Assembly (NCBI GenBank): GCA_902584805.1
Contig: CACIBE010000005.1
Span: 1-64,000 of the forward strand
Direction of reading: 5' to 3'
DNA: 64,000 nucleotides
Origin: an uncultured Alphaproteobacteria bacterium
GTDB taxonomy: Bacteria > Pseudomonadota > Alphaproteobacteria > HIMB59 > GCA-002718135
Each line of letters starts with the position of its first letter. Position 1 is the first letter of the stretch. The notes beneath the pieces are model-generated. The model had not been told where the DNA came from. It did no database searches and saw only the letters and a program-made list of their open reading frames with translations. Positions 36,075-46,953 of the stretch are shown here, one piece after another. A program made the position numbers and the translations under genes.

Positions 36075-36210
36075 GCCGGACTCTAAAACTAGTTTGTACC
36101 TTGGCAGACACCTCTCTAGAATAAGAAACTCAACTAATTATCAAACGGCGGGTAAGATAATTAAAAATTCTTGGCGTTCCTCCGAAGCTAAGAAACGAGT
36201 ATTATCCGGC
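36075..36210 (+). ncRNA. candidate structured RNA of unidentified family upstream of sdhC
   Basis: Locally GC-richer than its surroundings. A closing stem GCCGGA (36075-36080) pairs with TCCGGC (36205-36210) and continues as CTC/GAG (36081-36083 with 36197-36199) across a bulge. Inside lie two perfect or near-perfect hairpins: TAATTATC/GATAATTA (36135-36142 with 36156-36163) and TTCTTGGC/GCTAAGAA (36168-36175 with 36187-36194, one G-T). A weaker AGTTT/AAACT arm (36091-36095 with 36126-36130) completes a three-way layout. The loops CGGCGG (36146-36151) and CCTCCG (36179-36184) could pair with one mismatch, suggesting a kissing interaction. The strand is uncertain; plus is assumed because of sdhC. 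No known family recognised. Confidence 0.5.
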
Positions 36211-36256
36211 TTATTAAGAGTAATATCTATCTATTTAAAATTCAAGATTTTTAGTT

Positions 36257-36296
36257 AAATTTGGCATTAAATTTGGATGATTTTCATAAAATTTGG
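36257..36296 (+). repeat. three AAATTTGG direct repeats ahead of sdhC
   Basis: AAATTTGG occurs at 36257-36264, 36269-36276 and 36289-36296, that is at offsets of 12 and 20 bases. Copies one and three are followed by CA. The third overlaps a candidate -35 box. They may be operator half-sites controlling the TCA operon; chance recurrence in AT-rich DNA is the alternative. Confidence 0.4.
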
Positions 36297-36320
36297 CACT
36301 TTTTATCAACATTTTACAAA
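36293..36320 (+). promoter_or_regulatory. candidate promoter of the sdh-suc cluster
   Basis: TTGGCA (36293-36298), a 16-base spacer and TACAAA (36315-36320). Both boxes are two mismatches or fewer from sigma-70 consensus. Initiation near 36327 would leave a leader of about 75 bases before sdhC. It sits downstream of the structured RNA candidate, so that RNA would not be in this transcript. Weak sequence evidence. Confidence 0.3.
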
Positions 36321-36404
36321 CTTCCGTGATAGTAAGAAAAAATAACTAAACCATTAATATTTTGAAATTTGAAGAAAAATACTTACTTATGAAACATAAA
36401 AAAT

Positions 36405-36785
36405 ATGAAAAAAATGACTGATAATAGACCATTATCACCTCACCTATCAATTCACAAAAGAGTACTTACAGCAGTATTTTCAATTTTTCATAGGATATCT
36501 GGAATAGGGTTAAGTGTGGGTGCACTATTAATTTCAATTTGGTTTTTTTTAATTAGTTTTGGTCCCGAATTTTATATTTATTTTGAAATTCTTTCTAAGA
36601 GTATCTTGTTTAAACTAGTTCTAATGATTTGGACTGTCGGTATTTTTTACCATTTATTTAATGGATGTAGAAAATTATATTGGTCATTTGGTATTGGAAT
36701 GGAATTATCTCAAGTATATAAATCGGGTTATGCTGTTATATGTTTAACTTTAATTTCTAGTTTAGTTGTCTGGTACTTCGCATGA
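36405..36785 (+). CDS. sdhC: succinate dehydrogenase cytochrome b556 subunit
   Basis: One of two membrane anchors of complex II, binding heme b and ubiquinone. The 126-residue protein has the SdhC start NRPLSPHLSIHKRVLTAVFSIFHRISGIGL and three membrane spans. The heme-ligand His lies in FYHLFNGCRKLYWSFG near 82-97. An alternative ATG nine bases downstream (MTDNRPLSPHL) is equally plausible, as neither has a clear ribosome binding site. It is the first gene of the sdh-mdh-suc cluster, and its stop overlaps sdhD by four bases. Confidence 0.94.
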   Translation: MKKMTDNRPLSPHLSIHKRVLTAVFSIFHRISGIGLSVGALLISIWFFLISFGPEFYIYFEILSKSILFKLVLMIWTVGIFYHLFNGCRKLYWSFGIGMELSQVYKSGYAVICLTLISSLVVWYFA

Positions 36786-37111
36786 AAAATTATGCTTTTA
36801 AATGGTTAACCCAAAGAATTACTGCTTCAATTTTAATACCATTGACGTTTTGGTTTATATACTCCGCAATATCATTATCAAAGATGACTTATTCTGAAAT
36901 AGAAATTTTTTTTCAATCCTATTTTAATGCATTCTTATTTTTTGTGATGATGCAATCTATGCTTCTGCATTCAAAATTAGGACTGCAAACAATTATTGAA
37001 GATTATGTCACATCGAAAAAGACAGCCAAATTCATTAAAGTATTAATAAATTATCTTATATATTTTATCATGATTTTAATTACTGTTAACTTAGTGAGAA
37101 TGGTTTTTTAG
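36782..37111 (+). CDS. sdhD: succinate dehydrogenase membrane anchor subunit
   Basis: The second complex II anchor, 109 residues with three hydrophobic spans. It shows the typical FKWLTQRITASILIPLTFWF start and the heme-ligand region LLHSKLGLQTIIEDYV (near 61-76) with His, Gly and the Asp-Tyr pair of the family. The start ATGA overlaps the sdhC stop; sdhA begins directly after its stop. Sequence divergence of SdhD is normal, and position confirms identity. Confidence 0.94.
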   Translation: MKNYAFKWLTQRITASILIPLTFWFIYSAISLSKMTYSEIEIFFQSYFNAFLFFVMMQSMLLHSKLGLQTIIEDYVTSKKTAKFIKVLINYLIYFIMILITVNLVRMVF

Positions 37112-38905
37112 ATGACTAATTCATACAAAATTATTGATCACCATTATGACGTTGTAGTTGTTGGGGCTGGAGGATCAGGACTGAGAGCTACGCTTGGATG
37201 TGCTGAAGCAGGATTAAAAACAGCCTGTATATCAAAAGTGTTTCCGACAAGAAGTCATACTGTTGCAGCACAAGGTGGAATTGGAGCAGCTTTAGGTAAT
37301 ATGGGTGAAGATAATTGGAAGTGGCACATGTATGATACAGTTAAGGGTTCCGACTGGCTTGGTGATCAAGATGCAATTGAATACTTATGTTCTAAAGCCC
37401 CTGAAGCAGTAATTGAACTTGAAGAATATGGTATGCCTTTTAGTAGAACAGATGATGGCAAGATCTATCAAAGACCTTTTGGCGGACACTTAACCAATAA
37501 TGGCGAGGGAGCTCCTGCTATGAGAGCTTGTGCAGCAGCTGATAGAACGGGACATGCTTTACTCCATACACTTTATCAGCAATCACTTAAAAATAATGTA
37601 GAATTTTATATTGAATATTTTGTTCTAGATTTAATTTCTGATGATCAAGGTAATTGCATTGGTGTGGTAACATGGTGCTTAGAGGATGGATCAATCCATC
37701 GATTTTTATCTCATCAAACAATTCTAGCTACTGGTGGATATGGAAGAGCTTACTTCTCATCCACGAGTGCTCACATTTGTACTGGTGACGGTAGTGCAAT
37801 GGCTTTAAGACAAAACCTACCTCTTTCTGATATGGAATTTATTCAGTTCCATCCAACAGGTGTTTACGGTGCAGGAGTGTTAATCACTGAGGGAGCAAGA
37901 GGAGAAGGTGGATATTTAACTAATAGTGATGGTGAAAGATTTATGGAAAGATATGCTCCAAATGCAAAAGATTTAGCATCTAGGGATGTAGTAAGCCGAG
38001 CAATGACTATTGAAATTAGTGAAAATAGAGGTTGTGGAGATAATGCCGATCATGTGTTACTTCATCTTGAGCACATTGATGCTGATACATTACATAAAAG
38101 ATTGCCTGGTATTTCAGAAACTGCAAAAATATTTGCTGGAGTTGATCTGACTAAAGATCCAATACCAGTTCTGCCAACGGTTCATTATAATATGGGTGGT
38201 ATACCGACAAATTATAGAACAGAAGTTCTAAGGCCAACAAATGAAAATCCAGATAATGTATGTGAAGGTTTAATGGCTGTTGGTGAGGCTGCATGTGTTT
38301 CTGTACACGGTGCTAATAGATTAGGAACAAATTCATTAATCGATCTTGTTGTTTTTGGCAAAGCAGCTAGTCTAACATGTAAAGAAAAAGTAAAACCAAA
38401 TTCTAAAAAAATTGAAATTAGTAAAGCAAAAACAGATAATATTATTGAGCGATTTGATAAGATTAGAAACAGCAAAGGAAACTCAACAACTGGAGAACTT
38501 CGTACTTCCATGCAACATATAATGCAGCAAAAATGCGCAGTATTTAGAACACATGATCTCATATCAAAAGGCATTGAAGAATATTCAAAAGTTGAGAGCT
38601 CAATGGATGACATAGATATTAAAGACAAATCATTAATCTTTAATACGGACTTGGTCGAAGCTTTAGAGTTACACAATTTAATGGCACAATCAAAAGTTAC
38701 TCTTCATTCTGCGTTAAATCGAACTGAGAGTAGAGGCGCACATGCAAGAGAAGATTATAAAGAAAGAGATGATAATAATTGGTTAGTTCACTCTTTAGCC
38801 TGGTTAAACGATAAGGGAGATGTGAGTATGGGTTCCAGGGGTGTTCATATGAATACTCTAACTAATCATGTTCAACCAATACCACCTAAAAGAAGAGTTT
38901 ACTAA
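37112..38905 (+). CDS. sdhA: succinate dehydrogenase flavoprotein subunit
   Basis: The catalytic subunit oxidising succinate to fumarate with covalently bound FAD. The 597-residue protein has the dinucleotide motif [20 protein letters not shown] (14-33, Rossmann), FAD-linking H49 in SHTVAAQGG, the substrate-site [20 protein letters not shown] region, and [15 protein letters not shown] near the C-terminal third. Length is standard. Its stop overlaps the sdhB ATG by one base (TAATG). It feeds electrons through SdhB to ubiquinone. Confidence 0.98.
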   Translation: MTNSYKIIDHHYDVVVVGAGGSGLRATLGCAEAGLKTACISKVFPTRSHTVAAQGGIGAALGNMGEDNWKWHMYDTVKGSDWLGDQDAIEYLCSKAPEAVIELEEYGMPFSRTDDGKIYQRPFGGHLTNNGEGAPAMRACAAADRTGHALLHTLYQQSLKNNVEFYIEYFVLDLISDDQGNCIGVVTWCLEDGSIHRFLSHQTILATGGYGRAYFSSTSAHICTGDGSAMALRQNLPLSDMEFIQFHPTGVYGAGVLITEGARGEGGYLTNSDGERFMERYAPNAKDLASRDVVSRAMTIEISENRGCGDNADHVLLHLEHIDADTLHKRLPGISETAKIFAGVDLTKDPIPVLPTVHYNMGGIPTNYRTEVLRPTNENPDNVCEGLMAVGEAACVSVHGANRLGTNSLIDLVVFGKAASLTCKEKVKPNSKKIEISKAKTDNIIERFDKIRNSKGNSTTGELRTSMQHIMQQKCAVFRTHDLISKGIEEYSKVESSMDDIDIKDKSLIFNTDLVEALELHNLMAQSKVTLHSALNRTESRGAHAREDYKERDDNNWLVHSLAWLNDKGDVSMGSRGVHMNTLTNHVQPIPPKRRVY

Positions 38906-39693
38906 TGGCTCAGTTTACACTTCCTGCAAATTCAAAAATAACTAAAGGGAAAACTCACCAACTAAAAGAACCTGCAAACGATCCAAAGAAACTTGCAATA
39001 TACAGATGGGATCCCGAAGATGATAAAAATCCTAGGATAGATAATTATGAGATAGATCAAGAAAAGTGTGGCCCAATGGTATTAGACGCACTTATGAAAA
39101 TAAAAAACGAAATTGATTCAACTTTAACATTTAGAAGATCTTGTAGAGAAGGAGTTTGTGGTTCCTGTGCTATGAATATTGATGGTGTTAACACATTAGC
39201 ATGTTTGAAAAGCATGTCTGATGTCAAGAATGAAATAAAAATTTACCCTCTTCCACATATGCGTGTGGTAAAAGATTTAGTTCCAGATCTTAGTAAGGCT
39301 TATGAGCAACTGGCTTCCATTAAACCTTGGTTGCAGCGTGAAAAAACAAATGAAGAAAAAAACTTAGGAGACGAAAAAAAACAATCACCAAAAGATAGAG
39401 AAAAACTAGATGGTAAATGGGAGTGTGTATTATGTTTTTGCTGCACTACTTCTTGTCCAAGTTATTGGTGGAATGGAGATGAATATCTAGGACCTGCAGT
39501 CCTATTACAAGCAGCAAGATGGGTAAGTGACTCTAGAGACTCAGAAAGAAAAGAGAGATTAAAAGCAATAAATGATTCATTAAAACTTTATAGATGTCAT
39601 TCAATAATGAATTGTACTAGGTCTTGTCCTAAAGGTCTAAATCCAGCCAAAGAAATTGCTGGACTTAAAAAGGCTATTGTTACAGAATTGTAA
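38905..39693 (+). CDS. sdhB: succinate dehydrogenase iron-sulfur subunit
   Basis: The electron-transfer subunit of complex II. The 262-residue protein carries the [2Fe-2S] motif [16 protein letters not shown] with a later TLAC, then the [4Fe-4S] and [3Fe-4S] motifs [16 protein letters not shown] and [18 protein letters not shown] lysine-rich insert near 145-165 lies between the domains. It is followed after 18 bases by mdh in the same direction. Confidence 0.98.
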   Translation: MAQFTLPANSKITKGKTHQLKEPANDPKKLAIYRWDPEDDKNPRIDNYEIDQEKCGPMVLDALMKIKNEIDSTLTFRRSCREGVCGSCAMNIDGVNTLACLKSMSDVKNEIKIYPLPHMRVVKDLVPDLSKAYEQLASIKPWLQREKTNEEKNLGDEKKQSPKDREKLDGKWECVLCFCCTTSCPSYWWNGDEYLGPAVLLQAARWVSDSRDSERKERLKAINDSLKLYRCHSIMNCTRSCPKGLNPAKEIAGLKKAIVTEL

Positions 39694-39711
39694 TTAAAGT
39701 ATAAAACTTAA

Positions 39712-40674
<963 letters not shown>

Positions 40675-40715
40675 TTGTATTTTTCATCTAATCTAACTAT
40701 TACCTTTTTATCAAA

Positions 40716-41900
40716 ATGAATTTGCATGAATACCAAGCTAAAGATCTACTAAGAAAGTACAATCTACCTATACTTGAAGGCAAAAGTTATATTAAAAATG
40801 TTGATGATTTAGAAAAAGATTTACAAGATATAAAAGGACCACCTTGGGTTATCAAATCACAGATACATGCTGGAGGAAGAGGAGCAGGGAAATTTTTAAA
40901 ACCATTTAATACAAAAGGTGGAGTACAAATAACAGAATCAATTGATGATGCACAAAAAATTGCAAAAGGAATGATGGGCAACATATTGATTACAAAACAA
41001 ACAGGTAAGGAAGGAAAGTTAGTAAATAGAATTTATTTAGAAGCTGGATGTGAAATTGATAGGGAATATTATTTAAGTATTCTTATTGATAGGTATCAAT
41101 CAAAATTAATGATGATGGTATCTGATGCTGGTGGCGTAGACATAGAGGATGTAGCTGAGAAAACACCAGAAAGAATTCAATATGTTTATTTTGATAACTT
41201 AGAAGATTTTACAATTAGTGATAGTCTTCAAAATAAATTAAATTTTTCTATTAATGAGTTTAACCAATTTAAAGAAATTGTTTTAAATTTATGTAAGGCC
41301 TACGTCGAAATAGATGCTTCTTTAATTGAAATTAATCCTCTTGTTGTGACAAAAGATGAAAAACTAATTCTTTTAGATGCTAAAATTAATATTGATGATA
41401 ATGCTCTCTATAGACAGGCTGACATTGAAAAATTAAAAGATACTTCAGAAGAAAATGATTTGGAACTTGAAGCTTCTGAAAACAATATGGTTTACATTAA
41501 GCTCGATGGAAAAATAGGCTGTATGGTTAATGGAGCTGGACTTGCTATGGCAACTATGGATATTATTAAACAATTTGGAATGGAGCCAGCCAATTTTTTA
41601 GATTTAGGTGGTACAGCAAATAAAGAAAGAGCCATTAAAGCATTCAAGATCATTCAGTCAGATAAAAACGTGAAATCAGTATTTATAAATATTTTTGGAG
41701 GAATTATCCATTGTGATATGATTGCTAATGGCATCATTGATGCAATTAAAGAATTAGAATTTAAACTTCCAGTTGTTGTACGTTTTCAAGGAACAAATTC
41801 TAAAGAAGGAAGAGATATTATAAATAATTCATCATTAGGATTAATTTCAATTGATGATTTTTCAAATGCAGCTCAGAAAGCTGTGGAGTTATCAGAATAG
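40716..41900 (+). CDS. sucC: succinyl-CoA synthetase beta subunit
   Basis: With SucD makes ATP or GTP from succinyl-CoA. The 394-residue protein starts [18 protein letters not shown], has the ATP-grasp region with [14 protein letters not shown] (48-61), [20 protein letters not shown], and the C-terminal CoA-ligase domain with [14 protein letters not shown] and [11 protein letters not shown]. Its stop TAG overlaps the GTG start of sucD by one base. Standard length. Confidence 0.97.
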   Translation: MNLHEYQAKDLLRKYNLPILEGKSYIKNVDDLEKDLQDIKGPPWVIKSQIHAGGRGAGKFLKPFNTKGGVQITESIDDAQKIAKGMMGNILITKQTGKEGKLVNRIYLEAGCEIDREYYLSILIDRYQSKLMMMVSDAGGVDIEDVAEKTPERIQYVYFDNLEDFTISDSLQNKLNFSINEFNQFKEIVLNLCKAYVEIDASLIEINPLVVTKDEKLILLDAKINIDDNALYRQADIEKLKDTSEENDLELEASENNMVYIKLDGKIGCMVNGAGLAMATMDIIKQFGMEPANFLDLGGTANKERAIKAFKIIQSDKNVKSVFINIFGGIIHCDMIANGIIDAIKELEFKLPVVVRFQGTNSKEGRDIINNSSLGLISIDDFSNAAQKAVELSE

Positions 41901-42784
41901 TGTCAATTTTAATTAATAAAAATACAAGACTTATTTGCCAAGGCTTTACCGGTTCACAAGGAACATATCATTCTGAACAAGCTATAGCATATGGTACAAA
42001 CCTTGTTGGTGGTGTCACGCCTGGAAAAGGAGGTCAGACTCATTTAAATTTACCGGTGTTTAATACTGTTGCCGATGCAGTGAAACAAACTGAAGCAAAC
42101 GCAACAGTTATTTATGTTCCTGCTAAGTTTGCTGCTAAAGCAATCCATGAGGCTTTAGATGCAAAGATTGAATTAATTGTTTGTATTACAGAAGGTATTC
42201 CAGTCTTAGATATGATTGATATAAAAAAAAGAATTATTAAAAATAAAACATATTTAATTGGACCAAACTGTCCAGGGTTAATCACACCTTCCGAATGCAA
42301 GATTGGAATCATGCCTGGCTTCATCCATAAAAAAGGTAAAATAGGTATAGTAAGCAGATCAGGAACTTTAACTTATGAAGCTGTTGCACAGACAACAGAG
42401 GTAGGATTAGGTCAATCAACATGTGTTGGTATTGGTGGAGATCCAATACATGGGATGGATTTTGTAGATTGTATAAAGTTATTTTTAGAAGACAATGAGA
42501 CCGAGGGAATTTTAATGATAGGTGAAATTGGTGGTGAGGAAGAAGAAAATGCAGCAGAATTTATTTCAAATTCAAAAAGAAAAAAACCAGTTTCTGCATT
42601 TATAGCTGGTCAATCTGCACCTAAAGGGAAGCGTATGGGTCATGCAGGTGCTATAGTTTCAGGATCAAAAGGTACAGCACATTCTAAAATTAAATCCTTA
42701 GAAAAGGCTGGAGTTTTGGTATCAAAATCCCCAGCATCATTGGGAAAAACAATGAAATTAGCAATGCAAAATGGGAATAATTAG
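41900..42784 (+). CDS. sucD: succinyl-CoA synthetase alpha subunit
   Basis: The phosphohistidine-carrying subunit. The 294-residue protein begins at GTG, overlapping the sucC stop. It has [21 protein letters not shown] (9-29, CoA-binding), [20 protein letters not shown], and the active-site His in [20 protein letters not shown]. About 50 bases with no notable structure separate it from sucA. Confidence 0.97.
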   Translation: MSILINKNTRLICQGFTGSQGTYHSEQAIAYGTNLVGGVTPGKGGQTHLNLPVFNTVADAVKQTEANATVIYVPAKFAAKAIHEALDAKIELIVCITEGIPVLDMIDIKKRIIKNKTYLIGPNCPGLITPSECKIGIMPGFIHKKGKIGIVSRSGTLTYEAVAQTTEVGLGQSTCVGIGGDPIHGMDFVDCIKLFLEDNETEGILMIGEIGGEEEENAAEFISNSKRKKPVSAFIAGQSAPKGKRMGHAGAIVSGSKGTAHSKIKSLEKAGVLVSKSPASLGKTMKLAMQNGNN

Positions 42785-42835
42785 TTTCCATTAGTATGAT
42801 TGTTATGCGAAATGGTTTTAGTTTAATAGATACCT

Positions 42836-45739
42836 ATGAATGATACTTTCTTAAATAGTGTTAATGCTCCATATGTAGCTGAACTGTATTCTAAATATAG
42901 AAATGATCCTGAAAGTGTGGATACAACTTGGAAAGATTTTTTTAATAATTTAAATGAAGATGACTACTCTGTTCTTAAAGATTTTGGAGGACCAGAATGG
43001 AAAGAACGTCCATCAAGTATAATAGATAAAAATTACATAACTAAGGTTATAAAATCAAATGCGAATTACAATTCTGAGGAATTTCGAATATCAACCTTAG
43101 ATTCAATTAGAGCATTAAGATTAATTAGAGCTTTTAGAATTAACGGACATTTAATTGCAGATCTTGATCCCTTAGGAATATCTGAAAGAGAGTATCCTCA
43201 AGAATTAGATTATAAAAGCTATGGTTTCATTGAGTCAGATTTAGAAAAAGAAATTTTCATTGATGGAAGTTTGGGTTTAGAAAAAGGTAAATTAAAAAAT
43301 ATTATTAAAATATTAAAAGAAACTTATTCTGCTTCAATTGGTGTTGAATTTTTACACATACAACAAGCTGATCAAAAACAATGGGTCCAAGAAAGAATTG
43401 AAGAAGTAAGAAATAAAACAAATTTTACAAATGAAGGAAAAAAAGCAATCTATAAAAGATTAGTTGAATCAGAACTATTTGAGCAGTTTTTAGATAAAAA
43501 GTTTTTAGGTACAAAGAGATACGGTATCGAAGGTGGTGAAGCGATGATACCTGGGATAGAGCAAATTGTTAAACAGGCATGTTTGTCTGGTATTGAAGAT
43601 ATTATTATTGGAACAGCTCATCGAGGTAGACTAACGCTTCTATCAAGTGTTTTGGAAATGCCTTACAAAAAAATATTATCAAAATTCCAAGGTTCTTTAA
43701 ATGACCCAAATGAGGTACTAGGTTCGGGTGATGTAAAATATCATTTAGGAGTTTCTGCTGATCGTGAATTTGAAAAAAAGAAAATTCATTTATCGCTCAC
43801 TTCTAACCCATCACATTTAGAAGCAGTTAACCCAGTTGTGGCAGGAAAAGTAAGAGCTAAACAAACTTTAGCTAAAGATAAAACAACAGATAAAGTTATA
43901 GGTTTATTAATTCATGGAGATGCAGCAATAGCTGGACAAGGAGTTGTGGCCGAAACATTTGCTATGTCACAATTAAGAGGGTTTAAAACAGGTGGCACTA
44001 TTCACTTTGTAATTAACAATCAGATAGGTTTTACAACTATGCCACAATATGGACGATCAGCACCTTATTGTACTGAAATTGCAAAAATGGTTCAGGCACC
44101 AATATTTCATGTTAATGGCGATGACCCAGAAGCAGTAGTTCATGTTTGTAGACTTGCAACGGAATTTAGAAATAAATTTAAAGTCGATGTTGTTGTAGAT
44201 ATGTTTTGCTACAGAAGATCAGGACATAACGAAGCTGATGAACCTTCTTTTACTCAGCCACTAATGTATAAGGCTATCAAAAAACAAATTACTACAAGAA
44301 AAAAATATGAAAAAAAATTAATTGAGAACAATACTCTTTCAGAAGAAGAATCTAGAGACATTGTAGATTCTTTTAAAAATTTTTTAGATAAAGAATTTGA
44401 ATCAACTAAAAATTATAAACCAAATAAAGTAGATTGGTTAGAGGGAACTTGGACAGGTTTATCTACTGCAACATTTGATGCAAGAAGAGGAAAAACATCT
44501 GTAAAAGAAAAAACATTAATTAACGTTGCTAAAAAAATTCATGAAATACCTGGAGATTTTAATGCCCATAGAAGAATCAAAAAAATTTATGGAGATCGAT
44601 TAACAAGTGTCATCAATGGAAAAGGTATTGATTGGGCAACTTCTGAAAGTTTAGCTTTAGCGACACTTTTAGATGAGGGATACGGTGTTCGAATATCTGG
44701 ACAAGATGTTGGAAGAGGAACATTTAGTCATAGACATGGTGTACTATATGATCAAGATAACGAAAATCGTTTTGTTCCATTAAGACACTTTCAAAACAAA
44801 CAAGGTTACTTTGAAATTATAGATAGTTTTTTATCTGAGTTTGGTGTTCTTGGTTTTGAATATGGATATTCACAAGTTGATCCTAAGACACTAGTTATAT
44901 GGGAAGCACAGTTTGGTGATTTTGCAAATGGTGCACAAATTATGATTGATCAATTCATAAGCTCTGGAGAAAGAAAATGGTTGAGAATGTCTGGTTTAAC
45001 TATGCTTCTTCCCCACGGACATGAGGGCCAAGGTCCTGAGCATACAAGTGGAAGATTAGAAAGATTTTTACAGATGTGTGCGGAAGATAATATGCAAATT
45101 GTTAATTGTACAAGTCCTGCAAATTATTTTCATGTTTTAAGAAGGCAACTACATAGAAACTTTAGGAAACCTCTAATTATATTTACACCAAAATCTACAC
45201 TTAGACATAAATCCAATGTTTCTAATATTGAGGATTATATTAATGGATCAACTTTCCACAGAATTCTTACTGATAAATTATCTGTTAAAGAAAAAAGGAA
45301 AAATAAAAGATTAATCATTTGTTCTGGTAAAATATATTTTGAACTTGCAGATCACATAGCAAAAAATAAAATTAAAAATCTCTCCATAATAAGATTAGAG
45401 CAGATTTATCCATTTCCTTATGAAAACTTTAGAGATGAATTAAAACATTATACGGATGCTGAAATTATCTGGGCACAAGAAGAGCCAAAAAATATGGGTG
45501 CCTGGGGTTTTGTGAAAGGCAGATTGGAAAGTGTTATGCAGGAAGCCAAAGTTAAACAAGAAAAAATATTCTATGTTGGTAGAAGTCCAGCCGCGTCTCC
45601 TGCAGCTGGTTCTTTAGAAAGACACTTAAGTAACCAAGAAACTATTCTAAAAATGGCAACTCAAGATTCGATTAGTAAAATTATCAAATCTTGGGCAGGT
45701 ATTTCAACAAAATTAAAGACTAATCTGCCAATTGAATAA
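42836..45739 (+). CDS. sucA: 2-oxoglutarate dehydrogenase E1 component
   Basis: The thiamine-diphosphate decarboxylase of the 2-oxoglutarate dehydrogenase complex, giving succinyl groups to SucB. The 967-residue protein has the N-terminal E2-binding helix FLNSVNAPYVAELYSKYR, the ThDP region with GTAHRGRLTLLSSVL and IHGDAAIAGQGVVAET, and the C-terminal transketolase domain with GQDVGRGTFSHRHG and HGHEGQGPEHTSGRLERFLQ. Length is normal. The bypass enzyme of some marine cyanobacteria is not needed, as E1, E2 and E3 are contiguous here. Confidence 0.98.
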   Translation: MNDTFLNSVNAPYVAELYSKYRNDPESVDTTWKDFFNNLNEDDYSVLKDFGGPEWKERPSSIIDKNYITKVIKSNANYNSEEFRISTLDSIRALRLIRAFRINGHLIADLDPLGISEREYPQELDYKSYGFIESDLEKEIFIDGSLGLEKGKLKNIIKILKETYSASIGVEFLHIQQADQKQWVQERIEEVRNKTNFTNEGKKAIYKRLVESELFEQFLDKKFLGTKRYGIEGGEAMIPGIEQIVKQACLSGIEDIIIGTAHRGRLTLLSSVLEMPYKKILSKFQGSLNDPNEVLGSGDVKYHLGVSADREFEKKKIHLSLTSNPSHLEAVNPVVAGKVRAKQTLAKDKTTDKVIGLLIHGDAAIAGQGVVAETFAMSQLRGFKTGGTIHFVINNQIGFTTMPQYGRSAPYCTEIAKMVQAPIFHVNGDDPEAVVHVCRLATEFRNKFKVDVVVDMFCYRRSGHNEADEPSFTQPLMYKAIKKQITTRKKYEKKLIENNTLSEEESRDIVDSFKNFLDKEFESTKNYKPNKVDWLEGTWTGLSTATFDARRGKTSVKEKTLINVAKKIHEIPGDFNAHRRIKKIYGDRLTSVINGKGIDWATSESLALATLLDEGYGVRISGQDVGRGTFSHRHGVLYDQDNENRFVPLRHFQNKQGYFEIIDSFLSEFGVLGFEYGYSQVDPKTLVIWEAQFGDFANGAQIMIDQFISSGERKWLRMSGLTMLLPHGHEGQGPEHTSGRLERFLQMCAEDNMQIVNCTSPANYFHVLRRQLHRNFRKPLIIFTPKSTLRHKSNVSNIEDYINGSTFHRILTDKLSVKEKRKNKRLIICSGKIYFELADHIAKNKIKNLSIIRLEQIYPFPYENFRDELKHYTDAEIIWAQEEPKNMGAWGFVKGRLESVMQEAKVKQEKIFYVGRSPAASPAAGSLERHLSNQETILKMATQDSISKIIKSWAGISTKLKTNLPIE

Positions 45740-45770
45740 ATTGACGTAAATGTTATTAAGCATTTAATTA

Positions 45771-46952
45771 ATGAGCACTGAATTAATAGTTCCAACACTT
45801 GGAGAGTCAATTACGGAAGCAACTGTTTCAAAATGGCTTAAGGATATAGGCGATAATTTTGAAGCAGATGAACCTTTAGTTGAAATTGAGACAGACAAAA
45901 TTACAGTTGAAGTACCAGCACCTCATGCAGGCTCTCTAAAAGAAATAAAAGTTTCTGAAGGCACTGATGTTGAAATTGGTGGTATTTTAGGAATCTTAGA
46001 TGAATCAAAAGGCAAAACACCAAGTCCTAAAAAAACTGAAAATAAAGAAGAAAAAATAAAAGAAGAAGTAAAAGCAGTTAAGGTTGAAACAAAATCTTCC
46101 CCTGCCAAATCTTCACCATCTGCAAGAAAAATAGCTGAAGAAAATAATATTAAACTTGAAAATGTTATATCATCCCGTTCTGATGGAAGAATTAATAAAG
46201 AAGATGTAGTTTCTCATCTTTCTTCTTCAAATAAAACAAGCACTAACAAAGGTGAAAGAGAAGAAGTTGTTAAAATGTCTAAAATCAGACAGACAATATC
46301 TAAACGTTTAAAGGAGGCTCAAAATACAGCAGCCCTACTTACGACTTTCAATGAAATTGACATGTCCAAAGTTATGGAAATTAGAAAATCAAAAAACCAA
46401 GAATTTCAAAGTCGTTATGAGGTCAAATTAGGTTTCATGTCATTTTTTGTAAAAGCGGTAGTAAAAAGTTTGCAAGAGTATCCAGCTGTGAATGCTGAAA
46501 TTAAAGATGAAAATATAATTTATAAAAATCATTTTGATATAGGTATAGCTGTTGGAACTGAAAAAGGATTAGTTGTACCAATACTTAAAGACGCCGATAA
46601 ATTGAGTTTTGGAGAAATAGAAACTAAAATTATTGATCTTAGTACAAAAGCCAAAGATGGAACGCTGACCATGGACGATTTGACTGGTGGAACTTTTACA
46701 ATTTCAAATGGTGGCGTTTACGGATCAATGCTCAGCACCCCAATAATCAATAGACCTCAATCTGGAATTTTAGGGATGCATAATATTCAAAAAAGAGCAG
46801 TAGTTGTAAATGATGAAATAGTAATTAGGCCAATGATGTATGTTGCATTAAGTTATGATCATAGAATTATTGATGGAAAAGAAAGTGTTGGATTTTTAGT
46901 GAAAGTGAAAGAACTTCTAGAAGATCCATCCGAATTAGTATTAGGAATATAA
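45771..46952 (+). CDS. sucB: dihydrolipoyl succinyltransferase (E2)
   Basis: The E2 core of the 2-oxoglutarate dehydrogenase complex. The 393-residue protein has one lipoyl domain with the lipoylated lysine K43 in [11 protein letters not shown], a lysine/glutamate-rich linker (about 80-118), a peripheral subunit-binding domain ([18 protein letters not shown] near 119-136) and the catalytic domain with [15 protein letters not shown] near the end. [13 protein letters not shown] is a family signature. One base separates it from lpd. Confidence 0.97.
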   Translation: MSTELIVPTLGESITEATVSKWLKDIGDNFEADEPLVEIETDKITVEVPAPHAGSLKEIKVSEGTDVEIGGILGILDESKGKTPSPKKTENKEEKIKEEVKAVKVETKSSPAKSSPSARKIAEENNIKLENVISSRSDGRINKEDVVSHLSSSNKTSTNKGEREEVVKMSKIRQTISKRLKEAQNTAALLTTFNEIDMSKVMEIRKSKNQEFQSRYEVKLGFMSFFVKAVVKSLQEYPAVNAEIKDENIIYKNHFDIGIAVGTEKGLVVPILKDADKLSFGEIETKIIDLSTKAKDGTLTMDDLTGGTFTISNGGVYGSMLSTPIINRPQSGILGMHNIQKRAVVVNDEIVIRPMMYVALSYDHRIIDGKESVGFLVKVKELLEDPSELVLGI

Positions 46953-46953
46953 A

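Larger units (their letters stand above)
36075..36404. other. 330-base gene-free region between hydrolase gene and sdhC
   Basis: No plausible reading frame is present. The left part (36075-36210) holds the structured RNA candidate. The middle (36257-36296) holds three AAATTTGG direct repeats, the third overlapping a candidate promoter for sdhC. The remaining bases up to 36404 are plain AT-rich sequence. It is the longest noncoding stretch in the window. Confidence 0.8.

Noticed and set aside
36075-36210. Structured segment as tmRNA, 6S RNA, SRP RNA or RNase P RNA
   Set aside because: No T-loop or tag frame (tmRNA), no rod with central bubble (6S), no GGAAG/GCAG tetraloop domain (SRP), and too short with no conserved core (RNase P).
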